The notes beneath the pieces are model-generated. The model saw only the letters and a program-made list of their open reading frames with translations, did no database searches and was not told the origin of the DNA. DNA of 64,000 bases, from NCBI RefSeq assembly GCF_042646205.1, contig NZ_JBHRTF010000004.1, positions 1,116,001-1,180,000 of the forward strand, in the 5' to 3' direction. A program made the translations under genes and the position numbers. The stretch comes from Cellvibrio fontiphilus_A. Its GTDB lineage: Bacteria; Pseudomonadota; Gammaproteobacteria; Pseudomonadales; Cellvibrionaceae. Positions 50,216 through 59,654 of this stretch are shown piece by piece; within the stretch, counting starts at the first letter, position 1; each line of letters opens with the position of its first letter.

Positions 50216-51910
50216 ATGTATCACGAATTTTTTGGGTTGAAAGAACCTGCCTTCTCAATCGCTGTAAACCCGCGCTATCTCTTTATGAGCGACCAGCACA
50301 GGGAGGCCTTGGCTCACTTGCTTTACGGCATTCAAAACGGTGGTTTTGTGATGCTCACAGGCGAAGTCGGAACGGGTAAAACAACGATTGTTCGCTGCTT
50401 GCTGGAGCAGCTGCCAGACAATACCGACATAGCGATTATCCTCAACCCCACCGCTAATGCGCCGGAATTGCTGTCCACCATCTGTGATGAGTTGGGGGTT
50501 AGTTACATTGATGATGAGTTAACGGTAAAAAATCTCACCGATGCACTCAATGTTTTTTTGCTCAACAACCACCGCAAAGGGCGTAAGACGGTGCTCCTGA
50601 TTGATGAGGCGCAACTGCTCAGGGTGCCCGTCCTGGAGCAAATTCGACTGCTCACCAACCTTGAAACCACCACAGAAAAACTCTTGCAGATCATGCTGGT
50701 GGGACAGCCTGAATTAAAGAAATTACTGGCGCGCCCGGCGCTGCGCCAGCTTTCCCAGCGGATCACCGCACGCTTTCATTTGGAAGCGCTGACGCCAGCC
50801 GAGACCAAGGCGTACATCCATCACCGCCTCAAAATAGCCGGCTTACCGGATCACCAGCGCCCTTTTAGCGATAACATCATTAGGGAAATCCATAGCTTCA
50901 GCGGCGGTATCCCCCGGCTAATCAATGTGCTTTGCGAGCGTCTTTTGCTGGGTGCTTATGCACAAAATCAACATGTAATCGATAAACGCATTTTTGCTGC
51001 CGCTGCAAAAGAGGTGGCCGGTACCGCAACACAGGAAGAGGAAAAGATAGCTGCAGCGCGCACTTCATGGCATGCGCTTTTGGTTGGTGTACTGGCACTG
51101 GTTATGGCGGGTGTCTGGTTTTTGTTGCCCGATGATCCGTCGAATCCCGCTTTGCCCACAGCTGAGGCGCAGGCGCAAATTGCTCCTTCAATCACATCCA
51201 GCTCAGCCATAAGTGCATCTTCAGCAGCTGTTGTGGTAGAGGCCTTACCTCCGGCGTCCTCTGTCGTTGCTATGGCGACGCGCGATATGGTCGCTGCACA
51301 ATTGGTTTTATTCGATTACCTTGCCATCACAATAGATGACAGGATGAACCCCTGTTTGTCATCGGTAACTGCTAATTACAGTTGCGAAAAAGCGCGTCTC
51401 TCGTCATGGGATGAATTGAAGGATGTGAACCGCCCCGGCTTAATGACCTTGGCCACTGATGATAAAAAATGGGTTTACCTACTAGTCGTTGGGCTGAGTG
51501 AAAACTACTTGCTAGTCATTGAAAACGGTGTGGAAAAAATTGTGCCTTGGAGCGATGTCGCACCAGTATGGACGGGCGATTTTGTTTATGTCTGGTCGCG
51601 CCCGCAAGGTTTTGATAAAAGTCTGCAGCTAGGCGATAAAAGTGATCTGGTGACTTGGGTTGCAGAGCAATTTGCGCGTCTGGATCAGCAACCGGCGCCT
51701 TTGACTCGCCAGTTCTTTACCGAAAAATTGAAAAAACGCGTAGAACTATTCCAGCGCACCCAAAATATTCTTCCCGATGGGGTGATTGGTGCGCAAACCC
51801 TGCGTCGTTTAAATGAAGTGCTGGGGGTCGATAAACTCCTGGTTCCGTTGGATGAACAAAAGATCCCTGCGCTCCTGGAGTCGCAGGTGACAGATAGCCA
51901 AGGGCTCTAG
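50216..51910 (+). CDS. gspA: General secretion pathway protein A (ExeA-like ATPase)
   Basis: 564 residues. The N-terminus MYHEFFGLKEPAFSIAVNPRYLFMS and Walker A GEVGTGKTT (49-57), Walker B VLLIDEAQ and sensor region GIPRLINVLCERLLLGAY are typical of the ExeA AAA ATPase family. A single transmembrane segment lies at ~283-302. The periplasmic part contains an Ala/Ser/Pro-rich linker (with several serine and valine runs), an unassigned beta-rich domain, and a C-terminal peptidoglycan-binding region (VELFQRTQNILPDGVIGAQTLRRLNEVLG). ExeA with ExeB helps insert the type II secretion secretin through the peptidoglycan, which suits an organism that exports many large enzymes. Confidence 0.92.
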   Translation: MYHEFFGLKEPAFSIAVNPRYLFMSDQHREALAHLLYGIQNGGFVMLTGEVGTGKTTIVRCLLEQLPDNTDIAIILNPTANAPELLSTICDELGVSYIDDELTVKNLTDALNVFLLNNHRKGRKTVLLIDEAQLLRVPVLEQIRLLTNLETTTEKLLQIMLVGQPELKKLLARPALRQLSQRITARFHLEALTPAETKAYIHHRLKIAGLPDHQRPFSDNIIREIHSFSGGIPRLINVLCERLLLGAYAQNQHVIDKRIFAAAAKEVAGTATQEEEKIAAARTSWHALLVGVLALVMAGVWFLLPDDPSNPALPTAEAQAQIAPSITSSSAISASSAAVVVEALPPASSVVAMATRDMVAAQLVLFDYLAITIDDRMNPCLSSVTANYSCEKARLSSWDELKDVNRPGLMTLATDDKKWVYLLVVGLSENYLLVIENGVEKIVPWSDVAPVWTGDFVYVWSRPQGFDKSLQLGDKSDLVTWVAEQFARLDQQPAPLTRQFFTEKLKKRVELFQRTQNILPDGVIGAQTLRRLNEVLGVDKLLVPLDEQKIPALLESQVTDSQGL

Positions 51911-51914
51911 TGGT

Positions 51915-52757
51915 ATGTCGTTAATTTTGGATGCCCTCAATCGCGCCGATAATGAACGTAAAAATCAGGCGCCTTTACCTGATCTTAATACGCGTCATAG
52001 CCCTTTGTCGCTAGAGCCTGATCAGGCTTCCTCCCAGTGGCGCTGGTGGCTGCTTGCCGTAGTGCTTGTATTGATCGTTGTACTTGTCGTCTGGCGATGG
52101 TACTCCGCTTCTCAATCTCTGCCAGTAACAGCCGCATCAATGCAAGAAGCCAAGGCTTCAACGGCCAGCTCACAAGCAATAGCGCCAGAGCCTGTCGTAA
52201 AACCTTTACCCGTAACAACAGCCCGTGTTACTGAGGCGTCCCAAGGAGTGGCTTCTGGCCCGGTGGGCAGTTTGGCTGCTGTAACCGGGGGTGGAGAAAA
52301 GGTTGCGTCTAGCGATATTCAAAATCTCTACGCGGACGAGGCTGATGCTCCGGTGATAGCAGATACTGATGTCAAACAACTTTATGCAACGGAAGAGTCA
52401 GTGGGGTCTGAATCTATTGTTGATCCCTTTGTCGGTTCCCAGGTGCCTGACGTGACATCAGTGCCGAGCGAAGTTGAGCGTGAACCTGCGCGCACCTTTG
52501 CCAACTCCCCGGTACAGGATTTCAATGAGTTACCTTGGAATACCAAACAAAAAATGCCAACTATTAGCTACCAGCGCCATGATTACCTTGCCGGTGGTAT
52601 TAGCAGTGTGGTGATTAATGGCCAGACCCTGGGGGTAGGCAACATAGTCGCTACTGGTCAGTTTGTAGTACAAGATATCTTGGTGGATGGTGTGGTGCTA
52701 AAACACGGTGACAGGGTATTTAAATTGCGCGCCCTAAATGGCTGGATCAATATGTAA
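51915..52757 (+). CDS. gspB: General secretion pathway protein B
   Basis: 280 residues, starting 5 nt after the gspA stop. It begins MSLILDALNRADNERKNQ, the standard start of GspB/ExeB proteins, has one transmembrane helix (~43-64, WRWWLLAVVLVLIVVLVVWRW) and a Ser/Ala/Pro/Val-rich periplasmic linker. It ends in the GspB domain (ISYQRHDYLAGGISSVVINGQTLGVGNIVATGQFVVQDILVDGVVLKHGDRVFKLRALNGWI). It partners GspA in the inner membrane to assemble the type II secretin. An odd internal pair of similar segments (SSDIQNLYADEADAPVIADTDVKQLYATEES) lies in the linker. Confidence 0.93.
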   Translation: MSLILDALNRADNERKNQAPLPDLNTRHSPLSLEPDQASSQWRWWLLAVVLVLIVVLVVWRWYSASQSLPVTAASMQEAKASTASSQAIAPEPVVKPLPVTTARVTEASQGVASGPVGSLAAVTGGGEKVASSDIQNLYADEADAPVIADTDVKQLYATEESVGSESIVDPFVGSQVPDVTSVPSEVEREPARTFANSPVQDFNELPWNTKQKMPTISYQRHDYLAGGISSVVINGQTLGVGNIVATGQFVVQDILVDGVVLKHGDRVFKLRALNGWINM

Positions 52758-52772
52758 ACCTTGTGCTAGCCA

Positions 52773-52803
52773 GCAATAAAGGAGCCTGATGGCTCCTTTA
52801 TTG
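52773..52803. terminator. Bidirectional terminator between gspB and bfr
   Basis: CAATAAAGGAGCC pairs with GGCTCCTTTATTG around a 4-nt loop, between convergent genes. Confidence 0.9.
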
Positions 52804-52850
52804 TTTGTGGCTACTTTCTCTGCAAATAGCTGGTTCTGCAGCAACAAGTA

Positions 52851-53327
52851 CTAGCTGGCGCTGCCCATTTTGGATTGCAGGTAGTTTTGCAGGCCGACTG
52901 TATCAATCAGTGATAGTTGGGTTTCCAGCCAGTCAACATGCTCTTCTTCTGATTCGAGAATACTTTTCAGTAAATCGCGGCTGACAAAATCGCGCACGCT
53001 TTCGCAAATTAATATGCCATCGCGCAAGTCGGGGATTGCCTTTAACTCAAGTCGCAGGTCAGATTTGAGCATCTCTGGCGTATCTTCGCCTATGTGCAGT
53101 TTGCCCAGATCTTGCAGGTTAGGTAGGCCTTCGAGAAACAAAATACGCTCAACCAAGGCGTCGGCGTGTTTCATTTCATCGATAGATTCGTGGTACTCAT
53201 GATCAGCCAACTCTTTCAGGCCCCAATCTTTGTACATGCGCGCGTGTAAAAAATACTGGTTGATGGCAACCAATTCATTGCCCAGTACCTTGTTTAAGAC
53301 CGCTATAACTTGTGGATCGCCTTTCAT
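52851..53327 (-). CDS. bfr: Bacterioferritin
   Basis: 158 residues with GGAG before the start. All ferroxidase ligands expected for bacterioferritin are present at standard numbers: E18, E51, H54, E94, E127, H130. The haem-binding Met is at position 52 (DEMKH). It forms a 24-subunit shell that oxidises and stores iron and binds haem between subunits. The bfd gene on the same strand, 164 nt upstream, encodes the ferredoxin that helps release this iron. Confidence 0.97.
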   Translation of the reverse strand: MKGDPQVIAVLNKVLGNELVAINQYFLHARMYKDWGLKELADHEYHESIDEMKHADALVERILFLEGLPNLQDLGKLHIGEDTPEMLKSDLRLELKAIPDLRDGILICESVRDFVSRDLLKSILESEEEHVDWLETQLSLIDTVGLQNYLQSKMGSAS

Positions 53328-53491
53328 GGGAGTTCTCCTTAGTACGCTGAATGTAAGACCAAAAGTCTGGGCGCCACTGGGAGTTATGTCAAGCGTGATG
53401 TTTTGTAAGTAATTGAAAGATAAGGAAAATAAATAAAATCGTAATGATTTGGATTCTTACTACGGTTTCATGTAACAAGATTGGTAGCAGC

Positions 53492-53701
53492 TTAAGCTAC
53501 TGCGTAGAACTGTGGCAGGCCGTTTATTGAAGGTGTGGTCTCCAGTGATTCGCTCAGGATCTCACGAGTCATGGCTGAGCATTTGCCGCATTGGGTGGCA
53601 ACGCCCAATGCCTTGCGCAAGCGGCCTAAGGAGTCAGCTCCCTCGTTGATGGCAGCTTTGATTTGTTTATCGGTAATGCCTTTGCACAAACATACGTACA
53701 T
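53492..53701 (-). CDS. bfd: Bacterioferritin-associated ferredoxin
   Basis: 69 residues. Four Cys at positions 4, 6, 38 and 41 (CLC...CGKC) match the 2Fe-2S pattern of Bfd. It accepts electrons and delivers them to bacterioferritin so that stored Fe3+ is reduced and released. It precedes bfr on the same strand, and both would be expected to respond to iron, although I could not find a convincing Fur box here. Confidence 0.95.
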   Translation of the reverse strand: MYVCLCKGITDKQIKAAINEGADSLGRLRKALGVATQCGKCSAMTREILSESLETTPSINGLPQFYAVA

Positions 53702-54062
53702 AAAAACGTCCGGGCTGGGTCAAAAAATGAGCTTAAATTTGCAAATGAAACTCTAAATCAGGTGAGAATCTATGTCAACAATAGCTGAGATAAATTCCCG
53801 TTTGAGTCTGCTTTACATTAGGTGAGTTTTTTTCGCGACTTCATGTGCAACCGGATTGGCTATAGCGATGGCTTTAGATTTGTCATATAGAAAATCTATG
53901 GGACTGCTGGCGCGAGCTGTGTAAGATAGCGGCGCACTATTGGTATTAAAGATGTAATCAATTACTGACCACAAAATGGTCACAATAGAGGAATAGCTTT
54001 ATTGAAATTGGTTTTTGTCTTAAACCTCAACCACCCCTAACCCGAACTATAGGAGATGAATT
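53702..54062. other. Gene-free spacer between bfd and the peroxiredoxin gene
   Basis: A 361-nt divergent intergenic region. A small palindrome ATAGAAAATCTAT occurs at about 53888-53900, but it does not match the OxyR layout. AGGAGA just before 54063 is the ribosome-binding site. No gene or RNA is supported. Confidence 0.4.
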
Positions 54063-54665
54063 ATGGGCGTATTAGTAGGTAAAAAAGCACCTGATTTTAC
54101 TGCAGCTGCAGTATTGGCAAGTGGCGAAATCGTAGATGGCTACAATTTTGCTGCTGCAACCAAGGGTAAAAAAGCGGTTGTATTCTTCTACCCATTGGAC
54201 TTCACCTTTGTATGTCCTTCTGAGTTGTTGGCTTTTGATAGCCGCGTGCAAGAGTTCAAAAAGCGCAATGTGGAAGTGATTGGTGTATCTATCGACTCTC
54301 AGTTCACTCACAACGCCTGGCGCAACACTCCTGTTAATCAAGGTGGTATTGGCCCAGTGCGTTACACCCTGGTTGCCGACATTACGCATGCTATCGCCAA
54401 GGCTTACGATGTTGAGTCTGCAGACGGTGTAGCTTTCCGCGGTACTTTCATCATCGACGAAGCGGGCGTTGTTCGCTCACAAATCGTTAATGATTTGCCC
54501 ATCGGTCGTAACATCGATGAAACCATCCGCACTGTGGACGCCTTGATATTCCACGAGCAACACGGTGAAGTTTGCCCTGCAGGTTGGAAAGATGGTGATA
54601 AAGGTATGGATGCTTCACCAGAAGGTGTTGCTAAATACTTGGCTGAAAACGCCGACAAGCTGTAA
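54063..54665 (+). CDS. 2-Cys peroxiredoxin (AhpC/Prx1 type)
   Basis: 200 residues with AGGAGA upstream. The peroxidatic Cys is C51 in FTFVCPSEL and the resolving Cys is C171 in GEVCPAGW, both standard. The core NVEVIGVSIDSQFTHNAWRNTP and the C-terminal helix fit the typical 2-Cys AhpC/Prx family, which reduces hydrogen peroxide and organic peroxides with electrons from AhpF or thioredoxin. No ahpF gene is adjacent, so a thioredoxin-type or distant reductant is likely. Followed by its own terminator. Confidence 0.96.
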   Translation: MGVLVGKKAPDFTAAAVLASGEIVDGYNFAAATKGKKAVVFFYPLDFTFVCPSELLAFDSRVQEFKKRNVEVIGVSIDSQFTHNAWRNTPVNQGGIGPVRYTLVADITHAIAKAYDVESADGVAFRGTFIIDEAGVVRSQIVNDLPIGRNIDETIRTVDALIFHEQHGEVCPAGWKDGDKGMDASPEGVAKYLAENADKL

Positions 54666-54691
54666 GTTTTACTTTTAGCTTCAAGTCTTGT

Positions 54692-54722
54692 AAAAAGCCC
54701 GGCCTTATGTCGGGCTTTTTAT
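54692..54722 (+). terminator. Intrinsic terminator of peroxiredoxin gene
   Basis: AAAAAGCCCG(G) pairs with (T)CGGGCTTTTT around a short loop, ending in a T-run. Confidence 0.9.
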
Positions 54723-54774
54723 TAACAGAAATTCATGTTTTTGCTGTTTTCCACGCTGTTTGGGAGCGGGTTTT

Positions 54775-55458
54775 ATGACAACTGCTAAAAAAATAGATAT
54801 GCATCCCAGCTGGTTAGTGCCGCTTGGGCAAGAGTTTGAACAGCCCTATATGCAGGCACTCAAAGCATTTTTGTTGGCAGAAAAACAGCAAGGTAAGGTT
54901 ATTTATCCCGAGTCAAAAAATATTTTCAATGCGTTTAACAGCACACCGCTTGATGCAGTAAAAGTAGTAATTCTGGGGCAAGACCCATACCACGGGCCTC
55001 AGCAAGCTCATGGCTTGTGCTTCTCCGTACAACCTGGTGTACAAGTACCTCCTTCGCTGCAAAACATGTTCAAAGAATTGCAGCGCGATATTGGTTTCAA
55101 ACATCCCGGGCATGGATGTCTGCAAGCTTGGGCAAATCAGGGCGTGCTTTTGCTTAATGCTACCCTGACTGTGCAGCAGGCTGCTGCCGGCTCCCATCAA
55201 GGGCGTGGTTGGGAGCAGTTTACCGACCGTGCCATACAAATCGTCAACGAGCAGTGTTCAGGCGTTGTGTTTTTGTTGTGGGGAGGTTATGCCCAGAAAA
55301 AAGCTGCATTTATCGACCAGCAAAAACACCTGGTGCTCAAAGCGCCTCATCCATCGCCCTTGTCTGCGCATCGCGGATTCATTGGTTGCGGTCACTTTTC
55401 TCTTGCGAATTCTTACCTGGTATCTCAAGGAAAAACTCCGATTGATTGGCAGTTGTAA
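54775..55458 (+). CDS. ung: Uracil-DNA glycosylase
   Basis: 227 residues from ATG 54775, chosen because GGGAG stands 7-8 bases upstream; a start five codons earlier is possible. The catalytic water-activating Asp is in VVILGQDPYHGPQQAHGL and the catalytic His is in KAPHPSPLSAHRGF. The LLLNATLTV strand is also typical of family 1 UNG. It excises uracil from DNA as the first step of base excision repair in the cytoplasm. Confidence 0.97.
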   Translation: MTTAKKIDMHPSWLVPLGQEFEQPYMQALKAFLLAEKQQGKVIYPESKNIFNAFNSTPLDAVKVVILGQDPYHGPQQAHGLCFSVQPGVQVPPSLQNMFKELQRDIGFKHPGHGCLQAWANQGVLLLNATLTVQQAAAGSHQGRGWEQFTDRAIQIVNEQCSGVVFLLWGGYAQKKAAFIDQQKHLVLKAPHPSPLSAHRGFIGCGHFSLANSYLVSQGKTPIDWQL

Positions 55459-55538
55459 TCATCCAATCTCAATAATTGAAGTCAAAATGACAATAAGTTT
55501 TTTGTAAAAATAACTTTGTAAAGTTGTTTTTTAACAGA

Positions 55539-55567
55539 TTGACAGCGCTGTCACATAGGGGTAGTTT
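55539..55567 (+). promoter_or_regulatory. LacI-type operator overlapping a promoter, receptor/halogenase locus (site 1)
   Basis: A 14-bp perfect palindrome TGACAGCGCTGTCA (55540-55553) with central CG, the form used by LacI/GalR-family regulators, overlaps a consensus -35 (TTGACA, 55539-55544). A weak -10 candidate, TAGTTT (55562-55567), lies 17 bases further on. It is identical to site 2 at 62922-62935. The receptor start is ~240 nt downstream. Confidence 0.75.
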
Positions 55568-55807
55568 TACGCGCAATCGAGTGATCAGGTCATGGCGCCT
55601 GATTGCACATGAAATTATTTAGCGAGAAAAATAAAAACCAATCGTTTGCGCTTATGGCATTGGGCATCAAGTTGCAATCGGCTAAATAAATGCGCGAATT
55701 CGCCTGCAGTTTATGGGGCGAAAATGTTTGAAACAGTATCCATTGGATAATGCTTCGAACACTGTGTACCGGAAAATAATCCCGACGATAAAAAAGGAGA
55801 GGGCTCC
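55568..55807 (+). other. Long leader of the TonB-dependent receptor gene
   Basis: About 230 nt of untranslated leader if transcription begins just after the site-1 promoter. It contains a hairpin (ATCAGG 55584-55589 with CCTGAT 55598-55603, extended by GCAATC/GATTGC). I recognise no known riboswitch and see no gene. AAGGAGAGG precedes the start codon. Confidence 0.5.
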
Positions 55808-58800
55808 ATGTACGACACAATAAGCTTCAAAAAGAAAATGTTGGCAACTGCCGTTGCATCTGTTGCGGCAAGTATGAGTGGAATTGTTTTTGCGCAAGAT
55901 AATCAAGTTGAAGAAGTGATGGTCACCGGTATCCGTGCATCGGTGATGCAATCTATGGATACCAAGCGCAATGCGGTAGGTGTGGTTGATGCAATTTCGG
56001 CTGAAGATATCGGTAAAATGCCCGATACCAACCTTGCAGAATCTTTACAGCGTATTACCGGTCTGTCGATCAATCGCTCAGATGGTGAAGGCTCACAAGT
56101 AACCGCGCGTGGTATTGGTGCTGAATTAAACATGGTTACGTTGAATGGCCGTGTTATGCCAGCCGTTGCCAACAACAATACCGGCGATTCCTCAACTCGC
56201 GCTTATGATTTTGCAAACCTCGCATCTGAGTCTGTGTTTGGTGTGGAAGTTTATAAAACTGGCCGTGCCGATGTCGCAACTGGTGGTTTGGGCGCTACGA
56301 TTAATATCAATACCCTGCGCCCTCTGGAAGCCGGCAGTCGCGCCAGTATTGGTGTGAAAGCAACGCAAGATGAAACTGTACGCTCCGGAGTGGGCGACGA
56401 AATCACGCCAGAAATTTCCGGTTTGTATTCCTGGGTTAACGACGATGATACCTTTGGTGTTGCATTAACTGGTTCTTATCAGCGTCGCGATAATTCGAAC
56501 GCGAATAATTTTGTAAACAACTGGGCCAATATCAACAAGTGGGATGCAACTAATCCTGATGTCACCAAACGTTCAGTAGAGCGTTTCAAAGACGGTGTTG
56601 TAATTAACAATGCTCCAAATCATGGCGATTTGTATGCGCTGCCAACCGATTTGCGCTACGAAGTGCAAGACAATGAGCGCGAACGTACCAATGCCCAAGC
56701 TGTATTCCAATTCAAGCCAACTGAGCGTTTAACGGCGACTTTGGACTACACCTATTCTGGTTTGGATCGCACCTCTGATCGCGCGCAACAATCTGTTTGG
56801 TTTAACGTTGACGCTATTTCCGAGCTGACTTTTGATAACGGTGCAGTTCGCACTCCCGTTATTTATCGCGAGTCTTATCTGACTAACGGTGTTAGTCGTC
56901 TGAAGGATGTGTCTTTTGCTGGCGGTCATGTTGAATCTTATACCGATAACAATTCGGTTGGTTTGAATCTCGCCTTTGAAGTGAATGATCAACTTTCATT
57001 AAGTTTGGATCATCACAGCTCCAGTGCAAAAAATGCCAGTGATGGTGTAGAAATTGGTATGAATGCCAACGTTGTGACGGGTGAATATGTAGATTGGTCC
57101 AAGAGCATGCCGCTCATGAGTGTCACTTTTGATGATTGTATCACTCGCAATCGTCCACCACGTGCTACCTATACCAGCGGTAACTGTAACGGCACATTGG
57201 ATGGCGGCGATGTGAGTGGTGCAATGACCAATAACCCACGCTCACGCAACCGCACCGAGATTGAACAAACACAATTGTCGGGCGAATTCCAATTCAATGG
57301 CTCAGGTTTCTTTGAAAACGCTGCACTTCATTTTGGTATTGAGCAACGTAAGGATTTGAACGCAAGCCGCGCCTCAGGTGATAACCGTCAAGGTATTGGT
57401 AACTGGGACGGTATTGATCCAGCAGCATACCCGGACCAATATTTTGAGATGCGCGATTTTGGTCGTGATTTCCCCGACTACGGTGCAACCACCAATGATC
57501 CTTTGTTCTTTGTTGGTATTGACGCTAACTTGCCAAAAATCATTGAAACTGCTGAAGCTATTAATGCCTCTGGTGCATATCCAGAAGATTTCTATGATTT
57601 CGTGAATGGAAAAATTCAATGGAACGGTATCTACACAACTAACCGTACCATTGAAGAAGAGTCCAAATCAGCTTACGTACAATTCAGTTCCAATTTTGAC
57701 TTGGGTGGCATGGACTCCAATATTTTGGTTGGCGTTCGCTACGAAGAAACCGATGTTAATTCCCGCTCTTTGGTAAATGAGCCGCGTATCCTCTGGTGGG
57801 AAGGCGATAACGACTGGTCAGTGCGTTATGCAAATGAAAAAACCTTGCAAACTGGTTCCGGTTCTTATGATTATCTGCTACCCAATATCGATTTCGATAT
57901 TAGCCCGATGGATTCACTGAAAGTGCGTGTATCTTTGAGTGAAACTATTGGTCGTCCAAGTTATGTGGATCTGCGTCCTGATGTTGGCTTGAATGATCTG
58001 TACAACAGAACTGCTAACTCCGGTGTTCCTGGCTTGAAACCTATGGAGTCATTTAACACCGATCTTTCTGCGGAGTGGTATTACACCGACGACAGTTATG
58101 TGTCTTTGGGCTATTTCCGTAAAGACGTAGATAACTTCATTGGTACGCAAATTGTTGAAGAGTCTGCTTACGGTTTGCGCGATGTACGCTTGGGTCAATT
58201 AGCGCTGGGAAGTGGTATTCCACAAACCAACGAATTGGCATTGCATACATACGTACTCGCAAATTCTAATCCACAATTTATTTCTGATAATGGCCGCTGG
58301 GTTCGCGCTGACGGTGATGACCCACTGTTAATGTGGAAAGTGAACAAGCCGGTGAATGACAAAGCAACCGTGATTGATGGTATCGAATTTGCCGTGCAGC
58401 ACTGGTTCGGTGATACCGGTTTTGGTGTGCAGGCAAACTACACCATGGTTGATGCTGATGTAGAGTTCGATAACCTCACTACTGAAGGTCAGTTTGCAAT
58501 GACCGGTTTGTCAGATACCGCTAACTTCGTTGGTTTCTATGACCGCGATGCATGGCAAATTCGTTTGGCATACAACTGGCGCGACAGCTTCCTGGAAAGC
58601 CGTACTGCCGGTGGTGGTAACCAGCCAGAATACGTTGAAGATTATGCGCAAATCGACGTGTCTATCGGTTATGAAATTAACGATAACCTGACCTTAACAG
58701 CAGAGGGTATCAACGTAACGGGCGAGAACTACCGTACCCATGGTCGCTCCAAGGCACAGTTGCTGTCCCTTGAGGATTTGGGGGCACGTTACCAGCTTGG

Positions 58801-58819
58801 CTTGCGTTACACTTTCTAA
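55808..58819 (+). CDS. Large TonB-dependent receptor (TonB-Xanth-Caul type)
   Basis: 1003 residues with AAGGAGAGG upstream of ATG 55808. The signal peptide ends GIVFA. The plug starts VEEVMVTGIRASVMQSMDTKRNAVGVVDAISAEDIGKMPDTNLAESLQRITGLSINRSDGEGSQVTARGIG, the hallmark of the large receptors of Xanthomonas/Caulobacter/Alteromonas that import plant- or alga-derived oligosaccharides. The barrel ends GLRYTF. Context (LacI-type operator, SapC-like gene and halogenase-like genes downstream) is the locus type seen with such receptors. It would bring a sugar or glycoconjugate through the outer membrane; the ligand is unknown. Confidence 0.93.
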   Translation: MYDTISFKKKMLATAVASVAASMSGIVFAQDNQVEEVMVTGIRASVMQSMDTKRNAVGVVDAISAEDIGKMPDTNLAESLQRITGLSINRSDGEGSQVTARGIGAELNMVTLNGRVMPAVANNNTGDSSTRAYDFANLASESVFGVEVYKTGRADVATGGLGATININTLRPLEAGSRASIGVKATQDETVRSGVGDEITPEISGLYSWVNDDDTFGVALTGSYQRRDNSNANNFVNNWANINKWDATNPDVTKRSVERFKDGVVINNAPNHGDLYALPTDLRYEVQDNERERTNAQAVFQFKPTERLTATLDYTYSGLDRTSDRAQQSVWFNVDAISELTFDNGAVRTPVIYRESYLTNGVSRLKDVSFAGGHVESYTDNNSVGLNLAFEVNDQLSLSLDHHSSSAKNASDGVEIGMNANVVTGEYVDWSKSMPLMSVTFDDCITRNRPPRATYTSGNCNGTLDGGDVSGAMTNNPRSRNRTEIEQTQLSGEFQFNGSGFFENAALHFGIEQRKDLNASRASGDNRQGIGNWDGIDPAAYPDQYFEMRDFGRDFPDYGATTNDPLFFVGIDANLPKIIETAEAINASGAYPEDFYDFVNGKIQWNGIYTTNRTIEEESKSAYVQFSSNFDLGGMDSNILVGVRYEETDVNSRSLVNEPRILWWEGDNDWSVRYANEKTLQTGSGSYDYLLPNIDFDISPMDSLKVRVSLSETIGRPSYVDLRPDVGLNDLYNRTANSGVPGLKPMESFNTDLSAEWYYTDDSYVSLGYFRKDVDNFIGTQIVEESAYGLRDVRLGQLALGSGIPQTNELALHTYVLANSNPQFISDNGRWVRADGDDPLLMWKVNKPVNDKATVIDGIEFAVQHWFGDTGFGVQANYTMVDADVEFDNLTTEGQFAMTGLSDTANFVGFYDRDAWQIRLAYNWRDSFLESRTAGGGNQPEYVEDYAQIDVSIGYEINDNLTLTAEGINVTGENYRTHGRSKAQLLSLEDLGARYQLGLRYTF

Positions 58820-58844
58820 GTTAATGTTTGCATGGCAAAAATAA

Positions 58845-58877
58845 ACAAAGCCGCTGGAAACAGCGGCTTTGTTTTTT
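58845..58877 (+). terminator. Strong terminator between receptor and sapC
   Basis: ACAAAGCCGCTG pairs with CAGCGGCTTTGT over 12 bp around GAAA, followed by a T-run. It ends 21 nt before the sapC start, so downstream genes depend on read-through or a promoter inside the receptor gene. Confidence 0.88.
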
Positions 58878-58898
58878 GTGTTGGCAATAGGAATAACA

Positions 58899-59624
58899 AT
58901 GACGAACTATCAGATGCTTAACAATGTCGCACACAAAGATCTTCGCGTAATTACCAGGCGCGGTGCCGATTTGGGCGATGCTGTTGCGGGTTGTGCAGTT
59001 TATCCTGGTGAATTTAATGAGATCCAAAAACACTATCCGATTTTATTTCAGCGTACAGATGATGGTCGCTGGCTCACCATTTGCCTTTTGGGTTTTGAGT
59101 CAAATGAAAATTTATTTTTGGCTGGGGATTCCTGGGCGGCTCCCTATATTCCGGCCATTATTGAGCGTGAACCGTTTGTAATAGGCATGAAAGAAACACT
59201 GGATGGCCGTGTCGACGCTGTGGTGAATATCGATCTTGCCAATCCTCGAATCGCCCGCGGTGAGGAAGGGGAGTTGTTGTTTTTACCGCAGGGCGGTCAT
59301 TCTGCCTATTTGGAAAAAATCACTCGTGTGCTTTCTTTATTGCATGAAGGTGTGGCTGAAGTCGAATCTATGCTGAACGAATTCGAGCGTTTGGAGTTAA
59401 TAGAGCCTATTAGATTGGAAATCACCTTCGCAAATGGGACTAATTTTATTAGCAACCGCTATGCGACAATTAATAAATCGCGTCTGTTAGCATTGCCTGA
59501 TAATGAAATTGCTCAATTACATCGCAATGGAATGTTGCGTTATGCTTATTTAATAATAGGTTCATTCAGTAATATCCAATCCTTGGTTGATATTAAAAAT
59601 ACCAAACTCTTGCAGCAATCCTGA
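58899..59624 (+). CDS. SapC family protein
   Basis: 241 residues from ATG 58899, with AGGA upstream; an earlier TTG would add 10 hydrophobic residues and lies inside the terminator region. The text YPGEFNEIQKHYPILFQ, WLTICLLGFESNENLFL, WAAPYIPAIIEREPFVIGM and FLPQGGHSAYLEKITRVLSLLHEGV matches the SapC family, named after Campylobacter S-layer-associated proteins but found widely next to TonB-dependent receptors and halogenase-like genes in sugar-utilising proteobacteria. Its function is not known. There is no signal peptide, so it is probably cytoplasmic. Confidence 0.85.
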   Translation: MTNYQMLNNVAHKDLRVITRRGADLGDAVAGCAVYPGEFNEIQKHYPILFQRTDDGRWLTICLLGFESNENLFLAGDSWAAPYIPAIIEREPFVIGMKETLDGRVDAVVNIDLANPRIARGEEGELLFLPQGGHSAYLEKITRVLSLLHEGVAEVESMLNEFERLELIEPIRLEITFANGTNFISNRYATINKSRLLALPDNEIAQLHRNGMLRYAYLIIGSFSNIQSLVDIKNTKLLQQS

Positions 59625-59654
59625 CTCGGCTTGATTTGATAATAAGAGGTAAAA

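Noticed and set aside
53860..53905. OxyR site upstream of the peroxiredoxin
   Set aside because: The ATAG/CTAT elements do not fall at the 11-base spacing of the OxyR consensus; only one small palindrome remains.
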